In this document: piece by piece, positions 39,646 to 50,408 of the stretch
Layout: each line of letters opens with the position of its first letter
Position numbering within the stretch: the stretch's first letter is position 1
Assembly: GCF_014495685.1 (NCBI RefSeq)
Contig: NZ_JACTVI010000009.1
Location: 39,547-103,546 of the forward strand
Source: Streptomyces sp. TRM68367
GTDB lineage: Bacteria > Actinomycetota > Actinomycetes > Streptomycetales > Streptomycetaceae
DNA: 64,000 bases
Direction of reading: 5' to 3'
Notes under the pieces: model-generated
Seen by the model: the letters and a program-made list of their open reading frames with translations, nothing else
Database searches by the model: none
Told to the model about the DNA's origin: nothing
Translations under genes and position numbers: made by a program

Positions 39646-40452
39646 ATGACCATGAAGCTGGCGTTCTCCACCCTCGGTGTCCCCGGCCTGCCCCTGTCCG
39701 ACGTGTTGCGGCTCGCTGACGCGCACGGGTACCACGGTGTCGAATTGCGTGCGCATCCCGAGGAACCGGTGCATCCCGGTATCGGTGCCGGTGAACGGGC
39801 CGATGTGGCCGCCGGGTTCAAGGCGGCGGGCGTGGAGGTCCTGGGGCTGGCCGGGTACGCCCGGGTTGCCGCGCCGGGCGATGACGAGCCCGTGCTGGCC
39901 GAGATCCGTGCGCTGCTCGACCTGGCCCGGGATCTGGGTGCCCCGTACATCCGGGTGTTCCCCGGCGGCGCCCCGGACCAGAGGCCGGAGGACGCCGACG
40001 CGACGGCCGCGCGGCGCCTGGGCACAGCCGCCGAGTACGCCGCCGACGTAGGCGTACGCATCCTGCTGGAGACCCACGACTCGCACCGCACCGGGGCCGA
40101 GGCGATCCGCGTCCTGGGCCTGGTCGGCCACCGCCACGTCGGCTCGCTGTGGGACGTCATGCACACCTGGCTCGGCGGCGAGCAGCCCTCCGAGAGTTAC
40201 GCGGCCCTCTCCCCCTTCCTCGGCTACGTCCAGGTCAAGGACATCGCCTCCGCCGACGACACGACCCCGCTGCCGCTGGGCGCCGGTGTCCTGCCGCTCG
40301 CCGAGTGCGTGGAGGTGCTCTCCCGGCACGGCTGGGACGGCTGGCTGTGCTGGGAGTACGAGAAGCGGTGGTACGAGGCCGCCGCCCCGCTCCCCGACCT
40401 GCTGGGCGCGGGCCACGACCACCTCGCGCGCCTGCTCAACGAATCGGCGTAG
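39646..40452 (+). CDS. Sugar phosphate isomerase/epimerase family protein
   Basis: 268 residues; a second ATG lies two codons inside. TIM barrel with metal ligands expected in VELRAHPEE, LLETHDSH (Glu), LWDVMHTW (Asp, His), VQVKDI and LCWEYEKRW (Glu). Related to but clearly different from the isomerase at 36494. Monocistronic. TAGGGT lies eight bases before the second ATG, so a leaderless start there is conceivable; there is no strong ribosome site. Substrate unknown. Confidence 0.8.
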   Translation: MTMKLAFSTLGVPGLPLSDVLRLADAHGYHGVELRAHPEEPVHPGIGAGERADVAAGFKAAGVEVLGLAGYARVAAPGDDEPVLAEIRALLDLARDLGAPYIRVFPGGAPDQRPEDADATAARRLGTAAEYAADVGVRILLETHDSHRTGAEAIRVLGLVGHRHVGSLWDVMHTWLGGEQPSESYAALSPFLGYVQVKDIASADDTTPLPLGAGVLPLAECVEVLSRHGWDGWLCWEYEKRWYEAAAPLPDLLGAGHDHLARLLNESA

Positions 40453-40592
40453 GCGGGACGACCCAGGTTCCACCCAAGGGCCTCGATGTCGGCTGGAGTC
40501 GGCGCGATCGCGACACCGGTCGGCCGTCGCGCCCTACGCAACTCCCGGCATCAACAATTGAATCCTTAACGAAAGTGGGCAGTCAGCCACTC

Positions 40593-40611
40593 CATGTCTA
40601 GCCTGGACATG
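40593..40611. promoter_or_regulatory. Small inverted repeat upstream of the lasso relic
   Basis: CATGTC (40593-40598) and GACATG (40606-40611), about 75 bp before the cyclase remnant. Might be an old operator. No lasso precursor gene is visible between 40453 and 40682. Confidence 0.3.
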
Positions 40612-40682
40612 TCTGGATACACGTAGTTTCGGGTGCGCCGCATTCCACGTTCACCGTTCCTGAGATCCGGTGAGAGATCATC

Positions 40683-41730
40683 ATGGGCCTTGCCGAGCTC
40701 GCCGACGGCGGCCTACCGGGCTGGTTCGTCGTTCTCCCCGACTGTGCCCCGGCAGGCCCGGTGGCAGCCGCCCTGCGGAGCCCCGCGGTGCGGGAGGTAC
40801 GTCATCCGTCCGGGCGGCCCTGGCTGCTCGGACGGTGGTCCGAGGACGCCCTGGCCGTCGGAGAGGCGGGCGGGGCCAGGATCGCGGTGCTCGGTGAGCA
40901 CGCCCTCTCCCCCGGCCGGCTCACCGCGTCGGCCCGACGTTTGCGTACGGTCGCCGGTCTCGACGCGGCGGCCAGGTCCTGGGCCGGGAGTTTCCATCTG
41001 ACCGCCTCGGTCGGCGGACGCGTGCGCGTGCAGGGCAGCGTCACCGGCATGCGGCCGGTGTTCCACGTCAGGGCCCGTGACGTGGTGGTGGCCGGGGACC
41101 GGGCGGACATCCTGGCCCGGCTGGCCGGCGCGGACGTCGACCGGGAGCGGCTGGCGGTCCGGCTGCTGAACTCGTCCGCGCTGCACCCCGTGGCGGGCCT
41201 GCCCGTGTGGCGTGGCGTGCACCTCGCGCATGGTCCGGCAGCTGGGCCAGATGGCCGCCCGGCTCGGGGTCGCGCTCGCTGCCCCGTACTACGACGACCG
41301 GGTGATCGAGGCGGGCCTGGCCGTACGGCCGCGGGACCGGATCACCCCGTGGCGCTACAAGCCGCTGATCGTCGAGGCGATGCGCGGTGTCGTGCCCGGC
41401 GGGAGCCTGGCCCGGACCACCAAGGACGAGGGGTCCCACGAGGTGGCGGCCGGGCTGCGGGACAACCGCGCCGAACTGCTCGCCCTGTGCGAGGACTCGC
41501 GGCTGGCCCGGCTGGGCCTGGTGGACGCGGACGCGCTGCGCGAGGTGTGCCGCCGGCCGCTGCCGCCGGAGCTGCCGTTCGACGCGCTGTACCAGACCGT
41601 GGCGTGCGAGATGTGGCTGCGCACGCTGCCGGGCGGGCCGGGGGCCGGTCAGCCCCCTCGGCCGGTTCTGTGCCCTCAGTCCGACGAGGCCGAGTCGCGA
41701 GGGAGAGGTCATGACGCTGAAGCTGCGTGA
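40683..41730 (+). pseudogene. Lasso-peptide cyclase (asparagine synthetase-like) remnant
   Basis: The first 182 codons are the N-terminal domain of a lasso macrolactam synthetase (GWFVVLPDCAPAGPVAAALR, GVHLA at the end). Near 41229 the frame changes and the protein resumes with VRQLGQMAARLGVALAAPYY, RYKPLIVEAMRGVVP and TVACEMWLRTLPGG, the C-terminal end. The middle of about 300 residues, including the SGGLDS ATP-pyrophosphatase motif, is gone. No cyclisation activity is possible. It overlaps the RRE gene start by 20 bases, as lasso genes usually do. Confidence 0.8.
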
Positions 41731-41980
41731 GGGTGTGTTCACGACCGAGACCGAGTACGGGATCGCGCTGCTCGACGAGGAGCACGACCGGTACTTCACC
41801 CTCAATCCCACGGCCGCCGTCGTCGTCCGCACGCTACTGGACGGCGGCAGCGCCGCCGAGGCCGTCCGGGCGCTCACCGCGGAGTACGACGTGGACGCCT
41901 ACAGCGCGGAGGGGGACGTGCGGGAGCTGATCGGCGAGCTGCGTGCTGCGGGCCTGGTGGAGGAGCCCGTCGAGGGTTGA
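41711..41980 (+). CDS. Lasso-peptide RRE protein (PqqD-like, B1)
   Basis: 89 residues, starting MTLKLREGVFTTETEYGIAL behind GAGGGAGAGG. The PqqD-type winged helix has YFTLNPTAAVVVRTLLDGG and a C-terminal helix ending GLVEEPVEG. In lasso biosynthesis this protein binds the leader peptide and hands it to the protease. Whole and in frame, but its cyclase and protease partners are both dead, so it is an orphan. Confidence 0.85.
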   Translation: MTLKLREGVFTTETEYGIALLDEEHDRYFTLNPTAAVVVRTLLDGGSAAEAVRALTAEYDVDAYSAEGDVRELIGELRAAGLVEEPVEG

Positions 41981-41999
41981 AAGCGCACAGTCGGCGGCC

Positions 42000-42330
42000 G
42001 TGAGTTCGCCGGAGGTCGTCGTCCACGATCCGCGCTCGGTGCCGTAGCCGCGCCGGATCCTGGTGCGGCTCGTGGTCGCGGTGAGCCTGGCGTGCGCGGG
42101 GCGGGAGGGATGCCTGCCGCGGTCCCTGGCCACGGTCCTGCTGTGCCGCCTGCACGGCCGGTGGCCCACCTGGTGCGTGGGGGCGCGGCGCCTGCCGCCG
42201 TTCGGGGCGCAAGCCTGGGTGGAGGCGGAGGGGGTGCCGGTGGGCGAGGAGAACCCGGCCGACTGCTTCCGCCCGCTGCTCACCGTGCCCTGCCCCGAAC
42301 ACACGCACGTCGGCCGTGAGCTCGCTCGCC
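42000..42330 (+). pseudogene. Lasso leader peptidase (B2, transglutaminase-like) remnant
   Basis: From GTG 42000 the frame reads SSPEVVVHDPRSVP, then TAG, then continues in frame PRRILVRLVVAVSLACAGR, GCLPRSLATVLLCRLHG and FGAQAWVEAEGVPVGEE. About 45 residues after the start are deleted. The Cys of GCLPRS remains, but the His normally found in FGAHAWVE is Gln here, so even the catalytic pair is broken. It follows the RRE gene as in intact clusters. Confidence 0.75.
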
Positions 42331-42379
42331 GACGCCACCGCGCCCCGCCATCCCAATCCGCCGACGCCACCCCGCCCGC

Positions 42380-42823
42380 CTCACTCCGCGGCAGAAACCC
42401 CGCCACCCGCTCCTCCAGCCGCTTGCGGCACTCCGGCCACTCCCCCGCCGTGATCGAGAAGATCGCGGAGTCGCGGAGCCGGTCCTCCTCGCCGGGGGCC
42501 CAGGAGCGGGACCAGTTGCGTCCGTCTTCAGGTCCACCCGGGACACGCCCCACCCGTCGAACGCGTGCTGGAACAGCAGGAGCTTGGCCTCGGCGTTCAG
42601 CCCTGTGCCCTGGGCGGAGGCCGCGAGCCAGGTGAAGCCGACCTCGACGGCGTCGAGCCGGTGTCGGTCAGCCAGGACGCGGCTCCCAGTACGCTGTGGC
42701 ACCGACCGCCCGCCCCGAGGCGAGGGCCACCGGCGCGTACGGCGCCAGCCGCCCCGTGGCCGCGCGGGCGTGCTGCGCGTCGATGTAGGCGTCCACCTCG
42801 TCCGCCCTCGGCACCACGTGAGT
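42380..42823 (-). pseudogene. GNAT acetyltransferase remnant
   Basis: RADEVDAYIDAQHARAATG and VALASGRAVGATAYW end at a stop. Another frame continues with RHRLDAVEVGFTWLAAS, GLNAEAKLLLFQHAFDGWG and VDLKTDA. After a third break come RNWSRSWAPGEEDRLRDS and ECRKRLEERVAGFLPR. These pieces align in order with RimJ-type acetyltransferases, with the acetyl-CoA binding part damaged. Its 5' end is fused to the aroA-like pseudogene at about 42823. Confidence 0.65.
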
Positions 42824-43358
42824 CTTCCGCACGCGGGGGTCGTCGAACGAAATACCCGGCACCCGCAGCCCGGTCGCCGCGAACGACATCACCATGCGAT
42901 GCAGCAGGAGGGCCGTGAGGTACTGGGAGGACTGGCCCGCGTCCAGGGTCACTTCGCCGCCGTCGACGCCCGCCGCCTCGACGGTCAGCGGGTGGCCGCC
43001 CGCCCGCTCCTCGTGCCGCAGACGCACGCCGAGGTCGCGCAGCGCCCGCGTGAGGGGCCCAGCGGGCGGCGGCGCGTCTGCGGGGAGGCGTCGAAGCGGT
43101 AGGTGCCGCGGCCCGCGGCGGCCGGCACCGGAAGGAAGCGGGCCGTCGTCGCGCCGTCACGGCAGTGGATGTCGGCCTCCCGCACCGCGGGGCCCTGCGG
43201 GCGGCCGTCGATCTGCCAGGTGTCCGGGATACGGATGACGCGGTGGCCGAGGCTCACCAGGTCCGCGGCGAAGCTCTCCGTGTCGTCGGAGCTCAGCGGC
43301 CGTAGAGGGTCGTGACCCCGTCGGCCGCGGCACCCAGGAACAGGGCGCGGGCAGTGAC
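42824..43358 (-). pseudogene. EPSP synthase-like (aroA paralogue) remnant
   Basis: GTCACTGCC at 43358 begins TARALFLGAAADGVTTLYG, then a frameshift, then PLSSDDTESFAADLVSLGHR, GRPQGPAVREADIHCRDGAT and RGTYRFDASPQTRRRPLGP. After another frameshift comes RHEERAGGHPLTVEAAGVDG, then DAGQSSQYLTALLLHRMVMS and GLRVPGISFDDPRVRKT, the C-terminal end. About 180 residues between TALLL and HRM are missing. The HRM(V)MSFA and SFDDP motifs identify the enolpyruvyl transferase family. It runs straight into the GNAT remnant. Confidence 0.75.
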
Positions 43359-43394
43359 GGACTTGGAACGGGGATGCCGACCACGGGCATGCCG

Positions 43395-44306
43395 TCATGA
43401 TCGCCCGACGGCCGGTTCCGGTGCCGGGGCGTCCACAGGGCGGACCGCGGGCCGGGCGGGCGCCAGCGACGTCAGGGCCACGCCGCCCACCAGCAGGGCC
43501 GCCGCGCACCAGCGCAGCGGGCTCACCGGCTCGCCGAGGAGCAGGGCCGCCGACGACATGCCGAAGACCGGGACGAGGAGGGAGAAGGGGGCGACCGTGG
43601 AGGCGGGGTGCCGGCGCAGCAGCCAGCCCCAGGCGCCGAAGCCGAAGACCGTCGTCACCCAGGCGACGTACGCCACCGTGCCCGCGCCCTGCCAGTCGAG
43701 GGCGCGCAGGGCCGCCAGGTCGCGGGAGGCGCCCTCCGTCCACAGCGAGAGGGCGAGCAGGGGCAGGACCGGGACGGTGCTCACCCACACCATGAAGTTC
43801 AGCGCGTCCGGGGGCGCCGCCTTGCGGGTCAGGACGTTGGAGGCGCCCCAGCAGGCCGCCGCCGCGACGACGAGCGCGAAGGCGCCGAGCGGGCCCGCCG
43901 TGCCCTCGTCGACGGCCGCGACGCCGATACCGGCGAGGGCCACCATCATGCCCAGCACGCGGACGGGGGAAGGCCGTTCGCGCAGCACCACCGCGGCGAA
44001 GGCCGCCGTGAAGACCGCCTGGATCTGCAGCACCAGCGACGACAGCCCCGCCGGCATCCCCGCGTCCATCCCGACGAACAGCAGGCCGAACTTCGCCACT
44101 CCGAGCGTCAGCCCCACTGCCACGATCCACTTCCACGCCACCTTCGGGCGCCCCACGAGGAACACTGCCGGGACCGCCGCCACCAGGAAGCGCAGGGCGG
44201 AGAAGAGCAGGGGCGGGAAGTGGTCGAGGCCGATCTCTATGACAGTGAAGTTCACGCCCCAGACGGCGGTGACGAGGACGGCTAGGAGGACGTGGGAAGG
44301 TCGCAT
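43395..44306 (-). CDS. EamA/DMT-family transporter
   Basis: 303 residues from ATG 44306 with ten membrane helices in two EamA halves (SHVLLAVLVTAVWGVNFT... and PLGAFALVVAAAACWGASN...). Inner-membrane exporter, probably of amino acids or other metabolites (RhaT/YdcZ-like). It is divergent from a LysR gene that probably controls it, a common pairing. Ribosome site weak. An upstream ATG at 44333 is possible. Confidence 0.85.
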   Translation of the reverse strand: MRPSHVLLAVLVTAVWGVNFTVIEIGLDHFPPLLFSALRFLVAAVPAVFLVGRPKVAWKWIVAVGLTLGVAKFGLLFVGMDAGMPAGLSSLVLQIQAVFTAAFAAVVLRERPSPVRVLGMMVALAGIGVAAVDEGTAGPLGAFALVVAAAACWGASNVLTRKAAPPDALNFMVWVSTVPVLPLLALSLWTEGASRDLAALRALDWQGAGTVAYVAWVTTVFGFGAWGWLLRRHPASTVAPFSLLVPVFGMSSAALLLGEPVSPLRWCAAALLVGGVALTSLAPARPAVRPVDAPAPEPAVGRS

Positions 44307-44343
44307 GCGTCGATGATCACGGCCATGGACCATGAAGCACCAG

Positions 44344-44385
44344 CGATGATTGCTGCATGGTTGGATGAAGCAACGCTAATCATCG
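44344..44385. promoter_or_regulatory. LysR binding region
   Basis: Nested inverted repeats: CGATGATT (44344-44351) with AATCATCG (44378-44385), and TTGCTGCAT with ATGAAGCAA (44350-44373) around GGTTGG. They lie between the divergent EamA and LysR starts, as expected for a LysR recognition site. Confidence 0.65.
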
Positions 44386-44408
44386 GACGCTGATCCCCGG
44401 GAGCGCCC

Positions 44409-45326
44409 ATGCTCGACCTCCAGCGCCTGCGCGCCCTGCACGCCGTCTCCGTGCACGGCACCGTCGGCGCGGCCGCCGCCGCTCTCGGCTACACGCCCTC
44501 CGCCGTGTCCCAGCAGATCGCCAAGCTGGAGCGGGAGACCCGCACCGTCCTGCTGGAGCGCGAGGGACGCGGCGTACGGCTCACCGACGAGGCGCAGCAA
44601 CTGGCCGCCACCGCACGGGAGTTGCTGGCGATCGTGGAGCGCGGGGAGACCGAGCTGGAGGAGCGGCGCGGGGTGCCGGCCGGGCGGCTGACCATCGCCG
44701 CGTTCGCGTCGGCGGCCCGCGGCCTGCTGCCCTCCGTCCTGGCCGGCCTCGCCGCGCAGCACCCCGCCCTCGACGCCCGGCTCACCGAGATCGACCCGCA
44801 CCTGTCCGTCGACCTGGTCGCCAAGGGCGCCGTGGACCTCGTCGTCGCGCACGACTGGGACATCGCGCCGCTGCCCGCCCCGGCCGGGGTGGAACAGGCG
44901 GCCATCGGGGACGACCTGTGCGATCTGCTCGTGCCCGAGGGGCACCGCTTCGCGGGGCGTACGGCGGTACGGCGGGCGGAGTTGGGCGGCGAGCGGTGGA
45001 TCTGCCAGCCGCCGGGGCGGGTGTGCCACGACTGGCTGCTCCGTACCCTGCGCGCCGCCGGGCACGAGCCGGAGATCGTCCACCAGGCGGACGAGAACCC
45101 GACCCTGGTCGCCCTCGTGGCCGCCGGCCTCGGCATCGCCCTCATCCCCCGGCTCGGGCGCGGCCCGCTGCCCGCCGGGGTGGTGGAGGTGCCGCTGAAC
45201 CCCATGCCCGTACGACGGCTGTACGCGCTGTGGCGGGCGGGGGCCGCCCGGCGTCCGGCGATCGCGGAAACCGTGCGGACGCTGCGCGAGCACTGGCCGA
45301 AAGTATCGGCTCACACGCCTCACTGA
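44409..45326 (+). CDS. LysR-family transcriptional regulator
   Basis: 305 residues. HTH at 1-60 (LRALHAVSVHGTVGAAAAAL, YTPSAVSQQIAKLERE), then a type 2 periplasmic-binding effector domain. Divergent from the EamA transporter with a clear inverted repeat in the 100-bp gap. Probably activates the transporter gene in response to its substrate. A GC-rich stem (45354-45385) follows. Confidence 0.85.
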   Translation: MLDLQRLRALHAVSVHGTVGAAAAALGYTPSAVSQQIAKLERETRTVLLEREGRGVRLTDEAQQLAATARELLAIVERGETELEERRGVPAGRLTIAAFASAARGLLPSVLAGLAAQHPALDARLTEIDPHLSVDLVAKGAVDLVVAHDWDIAPLPAPAGVEQAAIGDDLCDLLVPEGHRFAGRTAVRRAELGGERWICQPPGRVCHDWLLRTLRAAGHEPEIVHQADENPTLVALVAAGLGIALIPRLGRGPLPAGVVEVPLNPMPVRRLYALWRAGAARRPAIAETVRTLREHWPKVSAHTPH

Positions 45327-45353
45327 CCTCCCGGCCACCGACTTCGGGAAATC

Positions 45354-45385
45354 GGGCCGGGTCCGGGAACCCGGTCCCGGCCCGG
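45354..45385 (+). terminator. Terminator after the LysR gene
   Basis: CGGGCCGGGTCCGGG (45354-45368) pairs with CCCGGTCCCGGCCCG (45371-45385), one mismatch in 15, loop AA. The remainder of the 310-bp gap to 45636 contains one further inverted repeat. Confidence 0.65.
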
Positions 45386-45568
45386 CTCGTCCAATGCGCA
45401 GCCTGCCGGAGAGTCACCGCGGTCCGGTGTCGGCCCTCGCTGCTGGCTGCGATCGCTGACCACCCTCTCCGCCGTACCGCGGCCGGCAGCATGCCGTCAT
45501 CGGCGCGCCCCCTCCAACTGCGCCGATGGCGGCACCTCCCCGGGCTGTGGCGCCATCCCTTGACCGGC

Positions 45569-45607
45569 GGAAACTTCCCGGATATTGGTGACTTCTCGGA
45601 AGTTTCC
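45569..45607 (+). promoter_or_regulatory. Operator-like repeat before the GH3 gene
   Basis: GGAAACTTCC (45569-45578) and GGAAGTTTCC (45598-45607) are exact inverted arms, centres 29 bp apart, 29 bp upstream of the GH3 start. Likely binding site of a repressor of the hydrolase. Confidence 0.6.
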
Positions 45608-45636
45608 TTCAGCAGGGCACCAGGGAAGGGGCGCAC

Positions 45637-47478
<1,842 letters not shown>

Positions 47479-47584
47479 ACCTACGCCCCGTACCGGGCAC
47501 TCCACCGCCAACATGCGCAAAGCACCCTGTTTGTCTGGCGTGGGCCGCCGCGGCGGGTCACGCTGGGCCGGGGGTGCTCGGGGG

Positions 47585-48235
47585 ATGGCATTGCGTGAGA
47601 GATGGCCCGCGGGGGCGGTGTACGCGCCGGCGGCACTGCTCGTCGCCGTACTGCTGGCAGGCTGTCAGAGCCTGTCGGGAGCGGCGCGGGAGGACGGCCG
47701 GCTGGGCGACGCGGGGGCGTCGGTGCCGACGAGTGGGCCGACGTCGGGGTACGGGGCGGTGTTCCTCGCCGTCGACGAGTGCAGTTCGTTCGGCACGCGC
47801 AGCTTCACCGAGGTGCCGTGTGTAAGTGAGCGGGCAGCGGCGCGGGTCGTCGCCCGGTACGACGGTGCGGTGCGGGACGGGCCGCGCTGTCCGGCGACCA
47901 CCGACTTCGTCCTGCACATCAGCGAACAGCGACCGTCCTCCGACGAGGACGGCGACGGGGCGGTACCGCAGGGTTACGCCTGCATGCGCAACCTCCAGCC
48001 ACCGCATCCCGGCGACCCCGGCGGCGGGGGCGGTCCCCGCACGATCGTCGGCGACTGCGTCTACGGCTCCGGCGACGACCAGGTCCGCGAGACCAGCTGC
48101 GACGGCAAGGGCAGACAGAAACCGCAGTACCAGGTCACAAAGGCGGTCAGGTCTCGCACCGACTGCCCACCCTCAACGGCCTTGTACGTCCGCCTCGGCG
48201 GCACCACTCCGGTGGGCTGCGCCCACCCGATGTGA
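47585..48235 (+). CDS. Putative lipoprotein of unknown function
   Basis: 216 residues from ATG 47585; an ATG 24 codons earlier is possible. Basic start, hydrophobic APAALLVAVLLAGC with lipobox LLAGC. The mature part contains several Cys (DECSSF, VPCVSE, YACMRN, DCVYG, SCDGK, DCPPS, VGCAH), suggesting disulfides outside the cell, and a Gly/Pro-rich stretch. No family recognised. It converges with the S28 peptidase, sharing a terminator. Confidence 0.7.
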   Translation: MALRERWPAGAVYAPAALLVAVLLAGCQSLSGAAREDGRLGDAGASVPTSGPTSGYGAVFLAVDECSSFGTRSFTEVPCVSERAAARVVARYDGAVRDGPRCPATTDFVLHISEQRPSSDEDGDGAVPQGYACMRNLQPPHPGDPGGGGGPRTIVGDCVYGSGDDQVRETSCDGKGRQKPQYQVTKAVRSRTDCPPSTALYVRLGGTTPVGCAHPM

Positions 48236-48277
48236 GCCGGGGGGACGCCGTTCCCTTCTGTCCGCGGCAACGGCGAT

Positions 48278-48327
48278 CAGCCGCTGACGGTGGAGCTCGG
48301 CGGTGCCGAACCCACCGTCAGTGGCTG
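48278..48327. terminator. Bidirectional terminator
   Basis: CAGCCGCTGACGGTGG (48278-48293) pairs with its complement at 48312-48327, one mismatch in 16, between convergent stops at 48235 and 48336. Confidence 0.75.
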
Positions 48328-48335
48328 CCGTCACC

Positions 48336-49790
48336 TCACGGCCGTAGCGACCGCTCGCGTTCCACGTCCCGCTTGTCGAGCTTCGGGTCGAACTCGGCCA
48401 GGGGCCTGGCCGTCGACTCGTTCGCCTGGACCGACGGCGACGCGACGTCCGCCCAGTCGAGGATCCTGGCCGTGGCCAGGGACTTCTGGTCGGGGGCCAG
48501 GCCCGCGACGTTGGCGCCGTGGTTCATGCCGGGAGCCGTGAGGACGTAGGAGTCCTTCGCACCCCTGCTCAGGCGGAACGGCTCGGCGCCCCACGGGTCG
48601 TTCTCGCCGTAGACGAAGAGCATGTGGCGGGCGTTGTGGCGCACCCAGGTGTCGACGTCACGCATCGCCCACGGCTGGAACGTCATCGGGATCGAGCGGG
48701 GCACGAAGTTCCGCGGGGGCAGGTAGCCGTAGCGGATGTACTCCTGCTCGATGTGCGGGAACCCGATCGTCGGCGCCCCCAGCTGCGTACCCGCCTGGTA
48801 GTAGTAGGGCGTGTACGGCTCCAGTCCCTGGTCGGCGTAGGCCGAGAAGCCCACGATCGCGTCCACCGACTTCCAGATCTCCTCGTCGGTCGCCTTCTTC
48901 GCGTCGGCCGGGATCTTGTCGCAGTCCTTCAGCAGGCTGTACTGCCAGAAGCCCCACACGTAGTCCAGGACAACGGCCTCGAACGCCTGGTCCAGGCTGC
49001 CGACGGTGTCGAAGGTCAGCCCCTGCGCGGCGGCGTACTCCGCGTACCGCTTCTCCAGCGGCTCCCGGCGCACCAGCGCCTCCCGCTGCACCCCGTTCAG
49101 CCGGTCCCGGCACTCCTTGGTGCCGACGTGTCCGAAGAACCGGTCGTATGCCGAGTCCTCCTTGTTGACGACGTCGTTGGGCGCGACGTACGCGACGACG
49201 CCGTCCATGTCGCGCGGGTAGAACCGCTCGTAGTACGTGGCGGTCATGCCGCCCTTCGAACCGCCCGTGGAGATCCAGTTCTTCGCGTAGATGCCCTTCA
49301 GGGCCTTGAAGATGCGGTGCTGGTCGCTGGCCGCCTGCCAGATGTCCAGCTTGGACCAGTCGGCCGGGTCGGGCCGGGACGGGTTGAAGAAGCGGTACTC
49401 CATGGAGACCTGGTTGCCGTCCACGATCTGGGCCGGCTCGCTGCGCCGGGGCGTCGTCGAGACGTTGTAGCCGCTGGTGAAGAAGATTGTCGGGCGGGCG
49501 ACGTCCTTGTGCAGGACGGTGATCCGCTGCTGGAAGGTGCCCTTGGACGGGCGCCGGTGGTCGACCGGCTGCGTGTAGTTCAGGACGAAGAACCGGTAAC
49601 CGGGGTACGGCTTCTCCTCGATCAGGCTCATCCCCGGTACGGACAGCAGCCTGTCCTTGATGTCGGTCGTGTCGGTGGTGCCGGTCGTGCGGGCGGTGGC
49701 CTCCGGCTCGGCGGCGGTGGCCGCTCCCGCCGTGCCCAGCGTGCCTATGAGCACCGTGAGCGCCAGCAGCCATCTGAGCGCGTTGCGCAT
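48336..49790 (-). CDS. Secreted S28-family tripeptidyl aminopeptidase
   Basis: 484 residues. Signal peptide MRNALRWLLALTVLIGTLGT, cleavage near ATAAE. Nucleophile elbow STGGSKGGMTA holds the catalytic Ser; the Asp (VYGENDPWGAEPF) and His (APGMNHGAN) follow. These fit the PS-10 peptidase branch of S28 that removes tri- or tetrapeptides from N-termini ending in proline, used by Streptomyces for extracellular protein turnover. Complete length, alone in its transcription unit. Confidence 0.9.
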   Translation of the reverse strand: MRNALRWLLALTVLIGTLGTAGAATAAEPEATARTTGTTDTTDIKDRLLSVPGMSLIEEKPYPGYRFFVLNYTQPVDHRRPSKGTFQQRITVLHKDVARPTIFFTSGYNVSTTPRRSEPAQIVDGNQVSMEYRFFNPSRPDPADWSKLDIWQAASDQHRIFKALKGIYAKNWISTGGSKGGMTATYYERFYPRDMDGVVAYVAPNDVVNKEDSAYDRFFGHVGTKECRDRLNGVQREALVRREPLEKRYAEYAAAQGLTFDTVGSLDQAFEAVVLDYVWGFWQYSLLKDCDKIPADAKKATDEEIWKSVDAIVGFSAYADQGLEPYTPYYYQAGTQLGAPTIGFPHIEQEYIRYGYLPPRNFVPRSIPMTFQPWAMRDVDTWVRHNARHMLFVYGENDPWGAEPFRLSRGAKDSYVLTAPGMNHGANVAGLAPDQKSLATARILDWADVASPSVQANESTARPLAEFDPKLDKRDVERERSLRP

Positions 49791-49899
49791 GCACCCTCCC
49801 CTGTGAGTACAGATGTGCGCCGGAAGCTAGCGGTCAACTCCCGGCAGCACCAGGGCACATGGGGAAAACCCTGTACAGGGGCAATGTGCTGACGAAGCG

Positions 49900-50310
49900 T
49901 CAGCAGGATGTTGACGGTGCGTCAGCAAGGATCCACGCCTTGCTGCTGAGCGCCCCCCGCCCGACCCGCCCCGTCACCCACACGCAGCGGCGCCCGTCGT
50001 GCACGATCACCGGGCCGGCGTAGCGCTCGTAGTGGCCCGCGTCAGGGACCGGCACGCTGCCGCGCGCCTGCACGCTGACCGACATCGTCCGCCTCGTGCC
50101 GGGGTCCTTGGCGACGGTGACGGCGCACAGCCAGCGGCCGCTCTTGTAGAGCTGCACGGCCCCGGTGGAGAACGGCAGTGTCCGGACCTTCCGGCCGGTG
50201 CACAGCGGAGCGGCCTGCGCCTGGGCCGGCACCGCGACCGTCAGCAGTCCGGACCCGGTCAGCACGGCCATGGCCAGCGCGGACCGCCGCCGTATCGCAC
50301 CACTGCCCAC
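49900..50310 (-). CDS. Small secreted protein
   Basis: 136 residues from GTG 50310, chosen for the excellent GGGAGGGG site just upstream. Signal peptide to about AQAQA, then a mature domain of about 105 residues with four Cys (APLCTG, RWLCAV, RRCVWV, STSC) and mostly beta pattern. No family recognised. It lies between the S28 peptidase and the ABC exporter, all on the same strand but with separate starts. Confidence 0.7.
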   Translation of the reverse strand: MGSGAIRRRSALAMAVLTGSGLLTVAVPAQAQAAPLCTGRKVRTLPFSTGAVQLYKSGRWLCAVTVAKDPGTRRTMSVSVQARGSVPVPDAGHYERYAGPVIVHDGRRCVWVTGRVGRGALSSKAWILADAPSTSC

Positions 50311-50408
50311 TGTGCCCCTCCCGAACCGCGAACGACGCACGACCCTTGCCGTATCAGTGGCGTACTGCTGTACGGACGCAGGTCGTATGCCGGACGGTTG
50401 CACGACCG

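Noticed and set aside
40570..40640. Lasso precursor gene (short frame MSSLDMSGYT)
   Set aside because: Ten codons, no leader pattern, no core with ring-forming Gly and acidic residue, no ribosome site.
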